NCBI GenBank assembly: GCA_003260075.1
Contig: QLIY01000303.1
Span: forward strand, 62,001 to 126,000
Length of the DNA stretch: 64,000 nucleotides
DNA from: Phallusia mammillata
Lineage: Eukaryota > Chordata > Ascidiacea > Phlebobranchia > Ascidiidae
Reading direction: 5' to 3'
Under the pieces are notes generated by a model, which saw only the letters and a list, made by a program, of their open reading frames with translations, was not told the origin of the DNA and searched no databases. Positions 61,301 to 64,000 of the stretch are shown here, in pieces; within the stretch, counting starts at the first letter, position 1, and every line of letters starts with the position of its first letter. Both the position numbers and the translations under genes were made by a program.

Positions 61301-63615
61301 GTGGCTTTCAACTAACTACAAATTCAGCAAACCTGCGATTTTACCGTTTCCCGTTAAATTTTTAGTTATGGAACATTTAAGTTTGAAATCAGTTAAGCTA
61401 AGAGCAATTTCATTTCTCTAAAAGGATTTTTACATTTACAACCTTTTTGATAAAGTTTGGTTAAGTTTTTTTGGTCTTTTGCTTTATTACATTTCACTGT
61501 ATTGCGCCAAAATCATCCCTTAAATAGGAAAAATAGAGGCAGGATTCGAACCTACAACTGTTTGAGGATAAAACTACTATGTGAAAATTTCAAAGAAATT
61601 TTGTCATAGAAAACTAACACGTAGTATTTCCTCTTTTCCATACTGCTGAAATCCAAAAGAGCCATGCAAACATCTGTTTGTATTTTTGCTAGTTTATTGC
61701 AACAATGCTGCATCACTGACCAATACATCAAAAGGTGGCAAGAATATGCATTTTGGAAGATTAACAGACCGCAATGTCACAAACGCTCAGCTGGAGGCCT
61801 TAACACCGAAAGCTGGAATTCCTGTCTACGGGGACTTAACAGAAATTTACCGTCAGAAAATCCAAAGCCCACAGGTGTTGTTTGGGACTGGAAATTGTAA
61901 ACTGACACGAGAACATTATGATCGGCTTTTTTAATCGATAATATAATTGCAACAAACGCTATTGAATTGTTTAAGCCAAAAATTATGATCAAATTATCTA
62001 GGTAAAGTCTACAAAATTAATTTTTTTTGGGCAACAATTCACTTCACTCTTTCGAAATACAATCACGTCGAGTTGGATTAATAATTACGCAACATTAGAT
62101 TATGTAGAGTCAAGAAGGGACATCGCATACATTTTTTATGGCCAATTTCATCCAGTTTAGTTAGAACCGGCCGTATCTTGGGATGAGAACGTTTCCTCAA
62201 ACCTTTAATGTTATTTTACAACACTTTCGTACTATTTTTAAGTTGTCAGTAAAAAAGAGAAGAAAAAAACTCTGGGCGCATCCCCTTCTAGAATACTCAA
62301 ATCAAGCTGTACAAGGTAAGGCGGGAAGCCTGTTTTAAGACGAGTAACTTTTGTTGACAAATAACCAAAAAAAACAGCATTTTTCAATTTAATATTTTAT
62401 CGTCATAATGGGTTCTTAAAATATTTAACAATAATAATAAGCAAAAATAACTTTTTTCCTCAAAATAGGAATTAATTTTCTATTAGTGAGTATTTATTCG
62501 CACTGACATTCGTCTGCACACCTATGCTAATCGTTTAAGGGAAATATAATGTTAAAACCACAACTGCATTAATAATAATTGGCCTAGTACATTAGCCTAA
62601 TATTAATTAACGAGAAAAGAAATATTTTGATGGTGGCATGCTGACAATGTTGGTACATTAAAATTTTATTTTTTTACACAGAATATACACAGTGTGTACA
62701 GAGTGGTATATTTTTGACCCTTTTACGATTGATGATCCGATGTACTACAATCCATGGAAGTCTGATACCGTGCAGGGTGCATGGCCTATTGTACCGACAG
62801 AGTAAGTTGCCTACATGCTTTTGATCCATGGTAACCTGACAAAGCCGTAAAACATGTGCTTAGGGTTTGCCAAACATAAGCTACCTCAGCGAGACAAAAT
62901 AAACGTCCTGGAAAATGTAATGTATTTTTATGCTTAAATATTCTGCGACTGGTGCGTGAAGTGTGGTAATGTGGTCGATATTAGCCTTGTGTTATATAAA
63001 GAGGAAAAGTACAACCCATAAAAAGCCTGCTTTAATCAGATGTTGATCGGCATTTAAGAACTAAAATAGCTCTACTGTAGAACGAAATAAAATATTTGTA
63101 ATGGATGTGTGGATGATATACTAAAAACTCAATTTTTAAAACACATTTTTAACTATACTAAACACCTCGCATCACAAAAGTTTTACTGAGCAAAAACGAG
63201 TAAATATTTAATATTGTAAGTTAATTAAGCGATACAAAAAAAAATTAAACAAAAAATTATATTTGTTAACAAGTGGTCTTTGTTTAAATAAACTAAAACC
63301 CTGTACTACGACATCAGTACTATTTTGTCAAGCGACTTGGCCGGTTTTAATTTCTGGGGTTATTTTATTGTACACTTTGTGTTGTCAAACATTTAAGCAT
63401 TGTTTTTGCAGAGAGTCGGGTCCTTATATCACACAATGCAAGAGTTGGGCCCGCAACTTCGATATTCTACTTAAGGATGAACTTGGTTTAAATTACTTCA
63501 CTGAACATTTGAAAAAGGAGTTCAGTGAAGAAAATCTTTCTTTTTATTTGGATTGCGTTTATTTAAGAAGCGCACCACAAAGTGAAGTCGAGGAACTCAT
63601 CAAGAATATTTTCAG
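56201..63615 (+). CDS. R7-family regulator of G-protein signalling (DEP, GGL, RGS), 3' end off window
   Basis: GTPase-activating protein for G-alpha i/o, expected to pair with G-beta-5 through its GGL domain. Exons: 56201-56362, 57389-57469, 58199-58442, 59513-59634, 60908-60959, 61016-61077, 61178-61254, 61693-61874, 62250-62315, 62693-62801, 63412-63615, all in phase; 453 codons so far, last intron running off the edge. From about residue 82 a DEP domain (LIVEMQHASTGLP, IQWLTTTLDITSYG, HLATMMCRMGFIFP, DDNVFYRYQ). From 204 the DHEX-like part (TPYHWPSE, YIKRWQEYAFWKINRP). The GGL region ends in EWYIFDPF. From about 386 an RGS domain starts (CKSWARNFDILLKDELG, FTEHLKKEFSEENLSFYLD). RGS6/7/9/11 subtype cannot be chosen. 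Exon 3 encodes 13 consecutive prolines from a poly-C tract. The two N-terminal exons and the 62250 exon rest mainly on phase agreement. Confidence 0.88.
56669..57127. mobile_element. hAT-type MITE, 459 bp
   Basis: Ends start CGGTGGTTCCCAACC and end GGTTGGGAAACACTG, with perfect 8-bp duplication gtctaaac at 56661-56668 and 57128-57135. Interior repeats of gcgacccaa near both ends. In RGS intron 1. Confidence 0.9.
58361..58398. repeat. Poly-C tract inside RGS exon 3
   Basis: 38 consecutive C between ACA and TATCCAATGG. In frame it gives proline residues about 136-148 inside the DEP domain, between MAST and IQWL. Confidence 0.95.
58560..59013. mobile_element. hAT-like MITE, 454 bp
   Basis: Ends CAGCGGTTCTCAAACC and GGTTTGAGAACCACTG. 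No clean 8-bp duplication was found, so boundaries may be eroded. In the RGS intron after exon 3. Confidence 0.75.
59377..59442. repeat. Two-copy tandem repeat, 33-bp period
   Basis: The unit beginning agaaacccacaagagagatc occurs at 59377 and again at 59410. Confidence 0.85.
59768..60624. mobile_element. Older MITE split by a nested hAT MITE
   Basis: gagctactaac at 59768 and gttactagctc at 60614-60624 are near-inverted. Interior gctgacggttaggg resembles the MITE at 42295-42697. The younger element 59918-60454 sits inside. Outer boundaries are tentative. Confidence 0.4.
59918..60454. mobile_element. hAT-type MITE, 537 bp
   Basis: Ends CAGTGGTTCTTAACC and GGTTAAGAACTG, with perfect 8-bp duplication gtctaagg at 59910-59917 and 60455-60462. 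In an RGS intron. Confidence 0.92.
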
Positions 63616-63667
63616 GTAAACAAAACAAAATGGATTGATCAGATAAAATATTTTCCTAGTACGATTT

Positions 63668-63900
63668 CCGCAAATTGGCCGAATGTTCTGGCGCGCCTGA
63701 TCCATACATAGACCTAAAAAAACCTTGTATAAGCTATTGCTGCCAGGCATAATATCAAGTTTATAGAGTTCTTCTTGCAAGTATTTTTATTCCGACGTTT
63801 CGACGTCCTATACAGGTCGTCTTCGTCAGGGTGAAATTTAAAAAAACCTTGATTGGGATTATTCTCCAGAAGCGTCCAGGATTCGAATCCCGTAAAAAGA
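63668..63900 (+). mobile_element. tRNA-derived SINE interrupted by a 111-bp insertion
   Basis: 63668-63727 (tggcgcgcctgatccataca) and 63839-63900 (B-box-like GATTCGAATCC at 63874-63884) together match the intact SINE at 30731-30858. The interruption is 63728-63838, flanked by a 13-bp duplication. Confidence 0.75.
63728..63838 (-). mobile_element. Short retroelement-like insertion with hammerhead-like motif
   Basis: 111 bp flanked by the perfect 13-bp duplication taaaaaaaccttg (63715-63727 and 63839-63851). The minus strand at 63830-63781 has CTGACGA, stem GACG-A-CCT/AGG-A-CGTC, GAAAC and GTC. The core order is right but stem III is too short to form normally. TSD length suggests target-primed insertion; Penelope-like origin is inference. 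Confidence 0.65.
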
Positions 63901-64000
63901 AGTTGGCGGACTATGTATCGAGTTTACCGTTCATTAAATTATGGTTTGGTCTATTTGGATTGGTCTAATACGAATTGTTTTTTAACCACTTTAAAATAGT

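Noticed and set aside
61530..61570. tRNA gene on the minus strand (GGTTCGAATCC B-box)
   Set aside because: Only the B-box region looks tRNA-like; no D-arm upstream at the right distance. More likely a SINE remnant in an RGS intron.

Overview
This is a AT-rich, intron-rich animal window. Six multi-exon genes can be reconstructed by splice-phase-consistent exon chaining. The protein set (chondroitin polymerising factor, SPATA20, an adhesion GPCR, a HIF prolyl hydroxylase, DDX23 and an R7-type RGS), the introns of a few hundred bases, the tRNA-derived SINEs and the many short hAT elements suggest an invertebrate chordate. A tunicate such as Ciona is my best guess. This is inference; no species call can be proved from the window.

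Layout. 1-11734 (-): CHPF-like gene, 16 exons seen, 3' end off the left edge. 12409-19032 (-): complete SPATA20 gene, 16 exons. 20237-20640 (+): small unrecognised coding-like stretch with an apparent frameshift. 21669-30287 (+): complete adhesion GPCR (signal peptide, C-type lectin-like domain, long stalk, GAIN/GPS, seven membrane helices), 12 exons. 30288-40004: long stretch without recognised genes, holding a full-length SINE, a hAT element and a 156-bp minisatellite-bearing repeat. 40005-42046 (-): EGLN/PHD-type prolyl hydroxylase with MYND zinc finger, 7 exons. 42047-45627: no gene seen, one fold-back MITE. 45628-54352 (-): complete DDX23 (U5 snRNP helicase), 17 exons. 56201-64000 (+): R7-family RGS gene (DEP, DHEX-like, GGL, RGS), 11 exons seen, 3' end off the right edge.

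The genes are not one pathway. They are ordinary single-copy animal genes, and CHPF-like/SPATA20 and EGLN/DDX23 lie in the same orientation. The mobile fraction is unusually readable: at least thirteen short non-autonomous elements have inverted ends, most with 8-bp target-site duplications, and many of these duplications have a central TA (nnnTAnnn, the Buster-type hAT signature).

The most interesting non-coding signal is a set of hammerhead ribozyme motifs. One, at 48512-48561, has all three stems and every core base intact and lies sense-oriented in a DDX23 intron. Other copies are degenerate, and one sits in a 111-bp insertion with a 13-bp target duplication nested inside a SINE. Other oddities are a 38-base poly-C tract inside the RGS DEP-domain exon, GC-AG introns, and duplications flanking single N bases that look like assembly joins.
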